From assembly GCF_003054445.1 (NCBI RefSeq), contig NC_042509.1, positions 434,001-498,000 on the forward strand: a stretch of 64,000 nt of DNA. The letters are read 5' to 3'. This DNA is from Pichia kudriavzevii (lineage: Eukaryota; Ascomycota; Pichiomycetes; Pichiales; Pichiaceae). Positions 43,778 through 53,642 of this stretch are shown here, one piece after another. The position numbers and the translations under genes are program-made. A model generated the notes under the pieces. It ran no database searches. It was not told where the DNA came from and was given only the letters and a program-made list of their open reading frames with translations. The stretch's first letter is position 1; each line of letters begins with the position of its first letter.

Positions 43778-45340
43778 TCACACTTCACCAAAGAAAATCC
43801 CGTGGTAGATCGCAACAGCGTTTGTTTGTTCGCAAACTGCGTTTGCAACCAACCCTCCAACCCTCTCTACCAGCTTTTCTTTCATGCTGTCAGTAATGAC
43901 ATTTTCCTCTTTACATGCATCCATCTCTTCAGAGGCAACATTTTCTCCTTCTCTACTATGCTTCTTAGTACGACCCACAATTAAATTTCCATCGTCTGTT
44001 AAAAGGGACAGGCATTCAATCACTTGTTTCAATAAAATCCTCCTGTTTTCACTGTCGGGTTCAAAGTTCTCAAGAACAACCGTTGACCAAGTTCTTAGGT
44101 TTCCAACTAGAATAATCCTAATAACTTCAGATCCAAGTGACTTCATCCCCATTATTGCGCCGAATTGGGTACCAATGGAACTCCTTGTAGTATTACTCAA
44201 AAATGCTCTTAGTAGGGTTCTAGTCACTCTCGGTTTTAGTGTATGATATGATGATCCGTAATTATCAATAATTTTCTGTAGTAAAGAAGAGGCAAGAGTT
44301 CTCACCTGAAAGTGGCCATTCCTCTCTTCATCTGTCTCCGCGTGAATTGGACCAATATTTTTAGCTAATAATAACGTCAAGATACATGGCATCAACGCAT
44401 GCACGTATGGGTCCAAATATAGAGATGTGTTGGATATTAAAGAATATATGAGCATTAACATGGTTGTTAATAGATTTAGGTTCTTTAGATTATGTGTAAT
44501 TGTTTCAGCAACATATTGCACCAAATATGGAAGTAGTTGATGCAAACCAGTATCATTTTTGACTGATTCTAGTGCAGCAGTTTTCAGAGCGTCATTATTT
44601 TCATCTGCCAATACCTCTATAATCTTGTTAAAATACAATTGCATCTCTTTAGAGAGGACATGTTTAACAAGTGGACGAACTTCCAACTCCTTTTTATCTT
44701 GTTTAGACTCGACTGACGTAACACCTGTTTTCGGATTTGTAACAAGGGTTATCTCTTCGTTGTTCAAGCTCAGCATGTTTTCAAGAGTTCCCCTTTGAGA
44801 AATTGGCAACTGCTTGATATCTGACAGATTTGGATTTTGAGGAATGGCAGGCTGAACACCTTCAACCGCAAGCCAGTGTGCGGTATAAGTGGCGTGTCTT
44901 GGGACTTTCGGTAAGGGTTGATTGACTAAAGTTTCAAAGTCAACCTCATCTTCGTCAATATAGTATAGAGTCTGGCCGGGTCCAATCATGGCTTCCTTGA
45001 AAACTAATGGTTTTGACGTGTCATAACCATATAGAGGTTCTAGATTCAAAACCTTCATACCTCTATCTATGTCTTGAGTAGTAAGGGTTTTACGCTTCCC
45101 ATGTCTCATAAACTTTAATGCTTGCTCTATAATCTCATGGATTCTGTACTCAACATCCATAGCTAGATTTTTAGCCACTTCATCTGTCAATTGCCATGAT
45201 ATACCTAATGAATCGCTGACATCTCGAACAGTGTCGTATGGAGACCATAGCGTATGAGAAAGTGGTTTTTGCGAGGAGTTCGTTCCTGGTGCTGATGCTG
45301 ATGTAGATCCAGACTTATTGGTTGCGGTCTTCTTGGACAT
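43778..45340 (-). CDS. TAF6: TFIID/SAGA subunit TAF6
   Basis: Encodes 520 residues (yeast Taf6 is 516). An N-terminal Ser/Thr-rich lead of about 30 residues precedes the histone fold (about 31-100: LWSPYDTVRDVSDSLGISWQ, AMDVEYRIHEIIEQALKFMR, then LTTQDIDRGMKVLNLEPLYG). It is followed by the TAF6 C-terminal HEAT-repeat domain (LSKEMQLYFNKIIEVLADEN, LPYLVQYVAETITHNLKNLN, DPYVHALMPCILTLLLAK). TAF6 pairs with TAF9 by the histone fold and is in both TFIID and SAGA. Convergent with SLD3. Confidence 0.96.
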   Translation of the reverse strand: MSKKTATNKSGSTSASAPGTNSSQKPLSHTLWSPYDTVRDVSDSLGISWQLTDEVAKNLAMDVEYRIHEIIEQALKFMRHGKRKTLTTQDIDRGMKVLNLEPLYGYDTSKPLVFKEAMIGPGQTLYYIDEDEVDFETLVNQPLPKVPRHATYTAHWLAVEGVQPAIPQNPNLSDIKQLPISQRGTLENMLSLNNEEITLVTNPKTGVTSVESKQDKKELEVRPLVKHVLSKEMQLYFNKIIEVLADENNDALKTAALESVKNDTGLHQLLPYLVQYVAETITHNLKNLNLLTTMLMLIYSLISNTSLYLDPYVHALMPCILTLLLAKNIGPIHAETDEERNGHFQVRTLASSLLQKIIDNYGSSYHTLKPRVTRTLLRAFLSNTTRSSIGTQFGAIMGMKSLGSEVIRIILVGNLRTWSTVVLENFEPDSENRRILLKQVIECLSLLTDDGNLIVGRTKKHSREGENVASEEMDACKEENVITDSMKEKLVERVGGLVANAVCEQTNAVAIYHGIFFGEV

Positions 45341-46154
45341 TATGGATGATACGCTCCTGTGTGAAGTTACTCTTATTAAAAAGTCATAAAGAGATGGACC
45401 TCTCCTATATCAACATGAATTCCTTGTATGCAACTCGCGGAAAAAGTTCAACACTTGTTGAGATCTCTTAAATTTGTCCAGCATTACCACGACGAATTGC
45501 ATATAATTTTGGGCTTCGAGTGCTACAGAAGAGAGTCCCATTTGATATTTCGACTTCCTCTAAATTGGCAACTCATTTGTTTAGATATCTCTAAAACTAA
45601 TTGGTTCTGCTAAGTTTTAGAGTTCGAACTGTATTTTTCAGAAGATAATATTGTGAGTATTGCCATGCGTGCTGAGTACTTTGATGGGAGATAGTTCGCA
45701 AGTGAAGATGCATATGAAAGCTGATCTTAAATAGCTGTCAAAAATTCAACTACAATACTGGTTATACATTTTCCCTAATATTTGAATTTGACAAAGTATT
45801 TATTTGTATGATAAAAAGTAGAATGGGCCAAAGGCTGAACTAATCTATGAGAAGCTTTTGGTTACACAATGACTGCTGCGTAATTTGGAAAAAAACTATA
45901 TAACAGTAAGGCAGATGTTATTTATAGGGAAATATGTTGCACTTAAACTCGTTTTAGCTTTCAGTGCTGCACGAATGTGCACTCTCTAATGGAATACAAT
46001 CTATAGCCATATCTCACGGAAGTACTACTCTACTTAAAGTTCACATTGACATAGCTCACCTCGTTCTCACAAACACAGCATATTATTGATGCCCAAAAAC
46101 ATGTTTTCGTATATCTAGTATAAGACAATTGAATATTATACAAGATTCTTCTGT
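45341..46154. other. AT-rich intergenic upstream of TAF6
   Basis: About 0.8 kb between the TAF6 start and the 3' end of the SET gene. No gene, repeat or known site is seen. Confidence 0.5.
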
Positions 46155-47921
46155 TCATTTAGATTTAGCTGGATCTATGAAAAATACTTCACCGTTTGTT
46201 TCTCTTTTATAAGTAAGTCTATCTGCGACCGTTCCAGCATAGATTAAACTATTGAGCGTCCAGTCGCCACGGTTGTAAACGCTTGGAACTTTTCCGCAGA
46301 GTGCAGGAAAAAGTGATTGATACATTGGCATAAATTCAGCAATATCGTCGTTGTCGATTTTCATGTTCCGTTTAACTTTTTGGAATTCATTATAAATAAA
46401 ATCAGGGAAAATGGTTTTATCATGAATATCCTCATAAACTTCTTTATTAGAGATACGCATAATCCATAACAAAACTGCATGATCCAAAATTCCTTTTTCT
46501 ATCAAGTCATTATACGATTTTGTACCGAAAACAACAAGGAATGAATTGAAAAATCGGGTGTCCACCATCATAGCCTTTTTAAAAGAGAAGGGCTTAAATT
46601 CAGTTAACAGTTGTTTTTCCATTTTTTCGACTTGCTCTAAAGTTTGCTGAAAAATGTCTTTCTGAGATTTCCTGTATGTCTTAATAATGTTGGCATGATG
46701 TGAAGAAACTTTGTCACTAACTTCAACTTCTAGCTTTTTCAGTGTTCTAAGCTTAGTCTTGATAATAGCTTTTAGTTGCGTTAGACCTTCCAATTTCATT
46801 CTTAAATTAAAACCCTTCCTTTCTGATGTCAATTTACAAAGGTAGGAGAAAAAATCAATTAAATTTTCGGGGATTTTGTCTCCTTGCCGTAAAATAAAGT
46901 TAATCCCGTTGACAGATGAATCATTGGGGATCACAACACCATAATTTTTGGCTCCTTCAATCACCGATTCGTCGACTTTCAAACTCAATGTGGTGGTGTT
47001 ATCCCTATTCCCCTTTAAACAAAAGCCATAATTTAGTAGAAACTCAACATTTGATTTGGCACCGTAATTGTTGTAAAGCTCACAAGATTGGGTTAGTTTG
47101 GACAAGTCATCCAAACTGTCAAAAATGAACACATTGTTCTCAATAGTCCATCTGCATTTACTACTGTTGGAATCTTCATTGTTCAACAAGTCAACAATTG
47201 GTAGTAAGAATGCATGATTTTTGTACTTTGCTGAGGCATCAAACAGGAGGTATGGGAATGCTCTAGAGCTAATGATACAACTTGCCCATAAGTAAGCAGT
47301 GAATGAGGTCCAGGAAATCTCCTTGACATTAAGTAAATAATCAACTGATACTCCCCCGAGTGGTCCCATCTTAAAGGCCTCGTATTCCAGTAGCTCGTCC
47401 TTAAGTTGAGGATGTTTAGCTACATCTAATTGAGAAGCTACAACTTTCCAATTCTCTAAGTCTTTCAGAAAATTACGTTTCATTAAAACGTGTGCGTCGG
47501 TGCCATCAAGCAACTCTTTCTCTTCCATTGTCCAGAAGTATGGATTGCCTGTACTTTTTCCATCATTGGGAAGATAATCAATGTATGGCTGGTACTCTGT
47601 GTGTAAATTGGTATTTTCAACGATTGTCTTACCTGAGCTATCAAATTTAAGTTTTGCCAACAAAAAAATAAGATTTGTATTTATTTCAGGAGATGATGTT
47701 TGAACCTCAGAGAGGTAGTCTTTAGCAAAAGAATCTGCTAATTCCGGGCTAATTATTAAGGATTTTGGGACCCTAATTAGACCTTTTTTATCATCTTCAG
47801 ACAATGACTCTTTGATTATGCATGAGATTCCGTGGTTGTTGCTATATTCAAACGATAGCTTTTCGTTAATATAGCAGCCTTTGGATCTGGCCCATTGAAC
47901 TAATCTATCCACGTTCTCCAT
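46155..47921 (-). CDS. RKM1: SET-domain ribosomal protein lysine methyltransferase (Rkm1-like)
   Basis: Encodes 588 residues from the ATG at 47921 (MENVDRLVQWARSKGCYINE); an ATG 8 codons upstream is also possible. The order is that of the Rubisco-LSMT/SETD6-type split SET family: N-terminal nSET with the start V-D-R-L-V-Q-W-A-R-S-K-G, an inserted iSET region, cSET with LLPIVDLLNNED and the closing NNYGAKSNVEFLLNYGFCL, then a helical substrate-binding domain. Yeast members Rkm1 to Rkm4 methylate large-subunit ribosomal proteins. The length is nearest to Rkm1 (583), which dimethylates Rpl23; assignment among Rkm1 to Rkm3 is by length and overall look only. Confidence 0.78.
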   Translation of the reverse strand: MENVDRLVQWARSKGCYINEKLSFEYSNNHGISCIIKESLSEDDKKGLIRVPKSLIISPELADSFAKDYLSEVQTSSPEINTNLIFLLAKLKFDSSGKTIVENTNLHTEYQPYIDYLPNDGKSTGNPYFWTMEEKELLDGTDAHVLMKRNFLKDLENWKVVASQLDVAKHPQLKDELLEYEAFKMGPLGGVSVDYLLNVKEISWTSFTAYLWASCIISSRAFPYLLFDASAKYKNHAFLLPIVDLLNNEDSNSSKCRWTIENNVFIFDSLDDLSKLTQSCELYNNYGAKSNVEFLLNYGFCLKGNRDNTTTLSLKVDESVIEGAKNYGVVIPNDSSVNGINFILRQGDKIPENLIDFFSYLCKLTSERKGFNLRMKLEGLTQLKAIIKTKLRTLKKLEVEVSDKVSSHHANIIKTYRKSQKDIFQQTLEQVEKMEKQLLTEFKPFSFKKAMMVDTRFFNSFLVVFGTKSYNDLIEKGILDHAVLLWIMRISNKEVYEDIHDKTIFPDFIYNEFQKVKRNMKIDNDDIAEFMPMYQSLFPALCGKVPSVYNRGDWTLNSLIYAGTVADRLTYKRETNGEVFFIDPAKSK

Positions 47922-48084
47922 TCTGCCTCTGTTGTGTGTCTTCAAACAAGTTTATGAAATTAGTGGTGGAAAAACTATATAGTCAAAATTTCAACTGATT
48001 CACAACTCGAAAAAATTAGTAACTCCAGTTTCAATCAAAAACACTGTTATAGTTGCAAAAATTTATAAAAAAAATATTACTAAA

Positions 48085-48158
48085 TGATCGAACCCAGGAT
48101 CGAACTGGGGACGTTATGCGTGTTAAGCATATGCCATAACCAACTAGACCATCCGACC
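48085..48158 (-). tRNA. tV(AAC): tRNA-Val (anticodon AAC)
   Basis: The minus strand folds as a full cloverleaf of 74 bases without intron. The acceptor stem is GGTCGGA with TTCGATC and discriminator A. The anticodon stem TATGC/GCATA holds loop TTAACAC with anticodon AAC (Val). The T-arm is CCCAG TTCGATC CTGGG. The D-arm GTCTAGTTGGTTATGGC is identical in type to S. cerevisiae tRNA-Val(AAC). CCA is not encoded, as expected in eukaryotes. Confidence 0.97.
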
Positions 48159-49916
48159 ATTTACAATTTTATTCTGTCATATATTGTAGAGTACTACTTC
48201 ATTGCCAGAACTGAAATATTGTAGAAAAAATTCAAGGATAAGTGATTATTGAACAAAATAAGGGATATATATAAATGTAAACAATAGTGTTTTCCAGCTT
48301 TGTTATGATTATATGAAATATGTATAAGTAGTTGTGTTTAACTTTATTCAGGTGAACTGGAGCACATGACTGTCCTTTTCTCTGCAAAATGTTTATATGT
48401 TTTTGTCAATAGAAGGGAAACAGCACTTTCTAACAGTAAAACAAATTGTCATTTTATTTTTATTTCCTCTTTCTCCCTAAAAGCCTCTTCTCTCTTGACA
48501 TTTCGGAAGACACAGAACAAAATATTTTACAAAGATGGTCAACACAGTGTTCACAAACTACCAGGTACCATTTTTTTTTCTACTGCTTGAGCAGTTTTTT
48601 GTATCAACTTAGCCACGCAGACATAAAAATATACAAGAACAACCACACTCTGCGTACTAGAATGTCAATTGGAAAAAAAAAAAATTCGAATGGGCCTCCA
48701 AATTACCTTTAATACCAAAGCCTGGCCTAACTACGCAAACAATTTTTCGCAAAAGTCGCTATTTATAAGCTAATCAACTAAACTTTTTTATACCTGTTGG
48801 TACTGCTATTACCATAGCAACTGTTGTAAAGTATGCGCCACTATCTACATCTAAACCTATAACATACATATGATTACTTTATACTGATATTCATTATGAT
48901 TATTTTTTTATTCTTATGTTTATATATTAATTTTACTTTATAATTTCCTTTTTTGTTAAAGTCGACCTTATTTATTTTTTTTGTATCTTCCATAACCATG
49001 TTTTGTGTAGCATTTATATCTATATTAACTTAGGTGGTTTTTCTGGTATATTATCAACTAATGCTTCATTAGATATAGCTTTCCATGGTACTCATTAGGT
49101 TATTGATTATTTCCATTATGTTAATCCAAATTTATACTTTATAATTGTTCGCCAAAATCGTTGCTAGCTTTAGATTTTCTAGTCTGTACCAGTGGAACTA
49201 CTGAACAGTTTTTCCAACACTTCTAAGTATTTGGTTTCTGAAATTTGTATTTTATAAGGGTCTTTATGGTGTCATGCCAGAATAATACCGAAGATAGCGT
49301 CAAGTTACCAAATTCGAAATACTTTGTTCTTGTTTCCTTTACTCTATACCAATTTTGAGATTCGAAACTTTGTACTCATACTCCAACTTGAGAAGAAGAC
49401 TGGTTATACAGTTCCGACCCGAAATTTTTTACTTCAGAATAGCCGAAAAACAGTTTTTTTCTTTCTTTCTTGTGCTCAGCTTGTTTTTTCTCCATTATTG
49501 TCTACGTAACTCCAGCGATGACTACCTTTTATTTATTTATTTTTATTTTTGGATTGCTATTTCGCCAAAACCTTCCTTTAAATCCTATTGACGCTCCAAA
49601 ATTCTTTTCTGAAAATAGAAGGCAACCGCGAGTCTCCACAAGGCGGCATACTCCTAATATAGCCCTAAAGAGCAACTAATCCCGCTGGTTATAGAGACCC
49701 TGCTAATGATAGTAATTGCAACATGATTACCATAACTTTGTACCCTATGCACAGGCAATGGCGATAATTTAACCATAGCTGATAGTGTACTTTGAAAGCA
49801 TATATTTTCAATGGATCTATATAAATGCAAACACTTTCCTTATATTTGGATAGGAATCGGTTCAGCGTGTGTTGTATTTCCGTTTTTCATTTAACCAGAG
49901 ATCAACCAACATAGAG
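48159..49916. other. 1.76-kb AT-rich region between tRNA-Val and CAR2
   Basis: No host gene is convincing. It contains a probable cox1-derived insertion (about 49,030-49,140). Frames at 48,366-48,712 and 49,324-49,679 are Phe/Ser-rich, AT-driven and not conserved. A TATATAAA (49818-49825) lies about 95 bp upstream of CAR2. Confidence 0.55.
49033..49143 (+). pseudogene. Probable nuclear copy of mitochondrial cox1 (NUMT fragment)
   Basis: Read on the plus strand, GGFSGILSTNASLDIAFHGT and then, after one stop codon (TAG at about 49,096), VIDYFHYV align with the universal cytochrome oxidase subunit 1 block G-G-x-x-G-x-x-x-x-N-A-S-L-D-I-A-F-H-D-T-Y-Y-V-V-x-H-F-H-Y-V, which carries haem-binding histidines. 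Flanks are very AT-rich like yeast mtDNA but no longer read as cox1. It is a short, decayed organellar insertion, not a gene. Confidence 0.65.
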
Positions 49917-51233
49917 ATGACTGCACCTACTCCAGAATTCAACCTATCCTCCGCAAAGGCAACCGAATACGAACACAAATACGCTGCACATAACTACCAT
50001 CCATTACCTGTTGTCTTTCACAAGGCCAAGGGTGCACATGTTTGGGATCCAGAAGGAAACGAATATTTAGATTTCCTTTCAGCTTATTCCGCTGTCAACC
50101 AAGGTCATTGTCATCCAAGAATTGTGGATGCACTAGTTGATCAAGCTCAAAAGTTAACTTTATCCTCAAGAGCCTTTTCTTGTGACATTTTCGGCACTTA
50201 TGCTAAATACATCACTGAATTTTTTGGCTATGAGAATGTTCTTCCAATGAACACAGGTGCAGAAGCTGTTGAAACTGCACTAAAGATTGCAAGAAGATGG
50301 GGTTACGTCAAGAAGGGTATTAACCCAGATGACGCTATCATTTTATCTTGTGAAGATAACTTCCATGGTAGATCCATTGCTATTGTTTCCATGTCTACCG
50401 ACCCAGATGCTAGAGTTAATTTTGGTCCTTACTTAAAGAACGTTGGCCCGGTCATTCCAGGCACTGAAGATAAACTTTTAAGATACGGTAACATTGAAGA
50501 TGTCGAGTTAGCTTTTAAGAACGCCGGTGATAAGATAGCAGCTATTTTGATTGAACCAATTCAAGGAGAAGCCGGTATTGTTGTTCCACCAATGGATTAC
50601 TTTGTTAAAGTTAAGGCATTGTGTAAGAAATACAACGTGTTACTGATTGCCGATGAAATTCAAACAGGTATTGCCAGAACCGGTAAAATGTTGTGTTGGG
50701 AACATTACCTACCAAGAGAAGACAAGCCAGACATGGTTCTACTAGGTAAAGCGATTTCCGGCGGTGTTCTACCTGTTTCTGCTGTTCTTTCATCAAGAGA
50801 AATTATGTCAGTTTTAGAACCTGGTTCTCATGGTTCTACTTATGGTGGTAACGCTTTAGCATCTAGAGTTGCTATTGAAGCTTTAGAAGTCGTCAAAGAT
50901 GAAAAGTTAGTTGAAAGAGCAGAAGAACTGGGCAAGTTCTTCCAAGACGAACTACAGAAACTAGCAGATGAATCCAATGGTATGATCAAGGAAGTCAGAG
51001 GTTTAGGTTTGCTTACTGCTATTGTTGTTGACAACAGCAAAACCAACGGTAGATCCGCTTGGGATTTGTGTTTGTTAATGAAGAAAAATGGTGTTTTAGC
51101 CAAGCCAACGCACGAACACATCATCAGATTGGCACCACCACTAGTGATTTCAAAGGAGGACCTATTAAAGGGTGTCGATTCTATCAGGAAAGCTTTAGTT
51201 GAGCTTCCAACTGTTGAAATTGCTGCTCATTAA
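49917..51233 (+). CDS. CAR2: Ornithine aminotransferase
   Basis: Encodes 438 residues (yeast Car2 is 424) from the ATG at 49917; an ATG 16 codons upstream is in frame but falls in the leader. It is a class III PLP aminotransferase that turns ornithine and 2-oxoglutarate into glutamate semialdehyde and glutamate in arginine breakdown. Marks are [78 protein letters not shown] and the PLP lysine K278 in LLGKAISGG, then [12 protein letters not shown]. No mitochondrial presequence is seen, as in the cytosolic yeast enzyme. Strongly biased codons suggest good expression. A TATATAAA box lies about 95 bp upstream. Confidence 0.97.
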   Translation: MTAPTPEFNLSSAKATEYEHKYAAHNYHPLPVVFHKAKGAHVWDPEGNEYLDFLSAYSAVNQGHCHPRIVDALVDQAQKLTLSSRAFSCDIFGTYAKYITEFFGYENVLPMNTGAEAVETALKIARRWGYVKKGINPDDAIILSCEDNFHGRSIAIVSMSTDPDARVNFGPYLKNVGPVIPGTEDKLLRYGNIEDVELAFKNAGDKIAAILIEPIQGEAGIVVPPMDYFVKVKALCKKYNVLLIADEIQTGIARTGKMLCWEHYLPREDKPDMVLLGKAISGGVLPVSAVLSSREIMSVLEPGSHGSTYGGNALASRVAIEALEVVKDEKLVERAEELGKFFQDELQKLADESNGMIKEVRGLGLLTAIVVDNSKTNGRSAWDLCLLMKKNGVLAKPTHEHIIRLAPPLVISKEDLLKGVDSIRKALVELPTVEIAAH

Positions 51234-51552
51234 TCAAGGTTTTAGTACTATATGTATATATCAATAATCTGTAACACTCTTTTTACGTAAATAATTCAAC
51301 AGCTTTTGAAAAACGATATTCAAAACCTAATTTATTAAAAAATAAAAGTATTCGTTATAAAAATTTGAAACAATCAAAGAAACAAATAAAAAGAATAAAC
51401 CTTCATATCCACATACAAAGACAACCAGCATCTAAGAGTATAATATCATCTGTTGTAACATATCTTCATTAGTCATTTCTGTATGAATATGAATATCAGA
51501 ATAATAAAAGAAACACAAGAAAACTACTGACACCTACCATCTAATACCATAA
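51234..51552. other. Intergenic between CAR2 and the small spliced gene
   Basis: AT-rich 3' flanks of two convergent genes. Nothing recognised. Confidence 0.55.
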
Positions 51553-51830
51553 TCAAAAAAGTATGTCATTAAAGTAATAATCAGCTTCGGTATCAGCAGC
51601 ACCTATATGTTTAATATTAGAGAAGTCTAGTTAGTATTCAATCGCATGGAGAAGTTAGAGATAAAAAATCACTTACCATTAGCATCATGTGACAATGCAT
51701 TAGCTGGTCTTTGTGCAATTGCATTAGTTATTAAGAGAGGCAAAACAACACCACCCATAAAACCAACTGCCATGGTTGGCGCCGTTATTGGCTGTCGCAT
51801 CAAGCTTTGTCGTAATTCGTTTAGTAGCAT
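51553..51830 (-). CDS. Small spliced gene, 67-residue predicted single-pass membrane protein, unrecognised
   Basis: Two exons on the minus strand: 51830-51677 and 51602-51553, with an intron at 51676-51603 (74 bp). The intron has 5' GTAAGT, an exact branch point TACTAAC (51636-51630) and 3' ATATAG. Spliced, it codes for 67 residues; without splicing the frame stops two codons after the exon border. The protein starts MLLNELRQSLMRQPITAP, has one hydrophobic segment at about residues 20-39 (MAVGFMGGVVLPLLITNAIA) and ends in an acidic tail (TEADYYFNDILF). Size, single membrane helix and intron recall small respiratory or ER complex subunits, but I do not recognise the family. An in-frame TAG precedes the ATG by four codons, so the start holds unless another upstream exon exists. 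Confidence 0.65.
51630..51636 (-). other. Intron branch point TACTAAC of the small gene
   Basis: Exact yeast branch-point heptamer on the minus strand, about 27 bases before the 3' splice site and after a GTAAGT 5' site. This is the main support for the intron. Confidence 0.8.
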
Positions 51831-52118
51831 TTCGTCGTACTTCTATAAGTAAGAATGAACCAAATAATATATACAATGCACATAAATGATACAGAACTCA
51901 CCGGCTAGAGGATATACAGCTGGTTTATATATACATAATCAACAAGGACAGGTCATTGTTGGGTGGTCATCTATGAAGGAAATGATCAGGTCATTAAAAC
52001 AAATAATTCATGGTAAGAAAACTGGCCGAGCCCCTCCGCATGATTATTTTGGTCACTTGACGTTATCTTATCAGTTTTTTTTTTCTTTTCCATCGCCGAA
52101 TAATCCGGGGAACTACTT

Positions 52119-53402
52119 TCAGTTCTTCTTTCCTTTTGTTTTTTTATTACTCCCGGGCCTTACTCCTCTCCTCTCAATAAGTGGTACCTCGTCCATTGGA
52201 TCAATTCCAAGTGGGGTTGATGATGCATTGTTGGTACTTTTTGCCATGTCGTCGCTAATAATGTAAAGTGTGCACACAATAGCAGCAAACACAATTACCA
52301 GATATACAAATCTTCTGGTGTGATGCACGGTCATGAGTATGATGAGATCAATGTACCTAAATGAGATCTTTTCTACAACTTCTGTTCTTTTGATTGGAGT
52401 AATCGCTAACTCCACAACAAATGCAATGGTCATCCTTAAATGTTCTCTCATATGGTTGAAGTCTATTTTTTCTACCGTGTCGTGTATCGAATGAATGTAC
52501 GGATTGCTCAATTCCACCTTACTCTCTAAAACGTAAACGCTCGGGTATCCGTACATCAATGCAGAAATGTGATCTGAACATACTTTCCCACACTCTGTTT
52601 CCAATACAGGTATATGGCAATATTCCTCAATGATTAGTTTGATGAAACTAGAAAGAGTTGGAGACTGATAGTCTCTAATAAGCCCAAAATGTTCATCTTC
52701 ACCTTGATCAAGTGATTTTTGGATAAACCCAGTCATATCCTGCTGGAGCATGGCCACAATCTCTCTTTCTTCCAATCTGTAATTCTGGAAAACTTCAGTG
52801 GATCCCGCCGATCCCACTTCTTCTGCAGCGTAAAAATGAAACTCAATTGTGTTCTTCAAATTCATTCCTGACTCAAGTAGTTTTGTTAAATGCTTAACGG
52901 TTTGAAGCACAACCACCACCCCAGAAAGGTTGTCATCAACACCTGGAGCATTATGTGTAGATTTGAAGTTTATTGAATCAACGTGACAGCCAAGCACAAT
53001 ACTTTGCGGAAACTGCCCAACTCTTAAAATAACACTAGGTTGTTTCCATTCGTGGTGGAAAAGTTCGGTCCTGAAGAGTTCTCGTACTGGTTTCGATTCA
53101 ATGTTATTGGTGAGATTCTTCAGATACTCCTCAATATAGATGGATGACTTGTAACCATTATCTGAATTATAATAACGATCGGAAGGTAAATCTAAGATTA
53201 GTTGATCTATGTCTGTTTCAAGGGCAGTTGTTTTTATGTTCTCCAGTGTGTTGCTCAACAGGTCTTTATGGAGCGATGTTGGATATGCATAAGTGTCAAC
53301 TCTAATCTGGCTTAATAATTTCGAGTACTCACATGTATATAGGAGCGCAACAAACAAAAGGATCAGGAGCACGAGCAACCCTATGTTCTTACCTTGTGTC
53401 AT
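52119..53402 (-). CDS. M28-family aminopeptidase with membrane anchors (YDR415C-like)
   Basis: Encodes 427 residues from the ATG at 53402 (MTQGKNIGLLVLLILLFVAL); 18 codons upstream also form an in-frame start. The N-terminus is a signal anchor. The M28 zinc-peptidase core has GCHVDS, APGVDDNLSG, the catalytic pair AAEEVGSAGS, QQDMTG and the last ligand in IHSIHDTVE, so the two-zinc site is intact. These residues and lengths resemble the M28E leucine aminopeptidases of fungi, including yeast YDR415C (374 residues). A second hydrophobic segment (FVYLVIVFAAIVCTLYII) near the C-terminus is followed by a basic tail (SNKKTKGKKN), which is unusual for the secreted relatives and suggests a membrane-bound endomembrane protease. 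Confidence 0.85.
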   Translation of the reverse strand: MTQGKNIGLLVLLILLFVALLYTCEYSKLLSQIRVDTYAYPTSLHKDLLSNTLENIKTTALETDIDQLILDLPSDRYYNSDNGYKSSIYIEEYLKNLTNNIESKPVRELFRTELFHHEWKQPSVILRVGQFPQSIVLGCHVDSINFKSTHNAPGVDDNLSGVVVVLQTVKHLTKLLESGMNLKNTIEFHFYAAEEVGSAGSTEVFQNYRLEEREIVAMLQQDMTGFIQKSLDQGEDEHFGLIRDYQSPTLSSFIKLIIEEYCHIPVLETECGKVCSDHISALMYGYPSVYVLESKVELSNPYIHSIHDTVEKIDFNHMREHLRMTIAFVVELAITPIKRTEVVEKISFRYIDLIILMTVHHTRRFVYLVIVFAAIVCTLYIISDDMAKSTNNASSTPLGIDPMDEVPLIERRGVRPGSNKKTKGKKN

Positions 53403-53642
53403 GTTGAATGTTACCTCCACCAGAAGTTTCAGCAATTGGGGGGAGTAAAAGTACAATGAAGGACCAAAAGAGAAACATTTTACACGAGGAAAAAAAAAGT
53501 CAAGTTTGTCCGCAGAAGCTTATACTCAATGTTCATGCTCAAAGAAACTTATTCTTCTCTTCAAAGCTCTAAAGTACAGGTATACAAAATCTTGATTAAG
53601 TTGAAAACACAGTTTATTGTGTTATACATATTTATAAAGGTA

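Noticed and set aside
48780-48870. Further cox1-like peptide upstream of the NUMT
   Set aside because: One stretch vaguely resembles the I-P-x-G-x-x-I block, but its distance to the conserved block does not fit cox1.
51841-51960. A second, upstream intron or coding exon of the small spliced gene
   Set aside because: A GTGAGT and a TTATAG exist, but there is no branch-point match and no open ATG exon upstream; at most it would be a 5' UTR intron.
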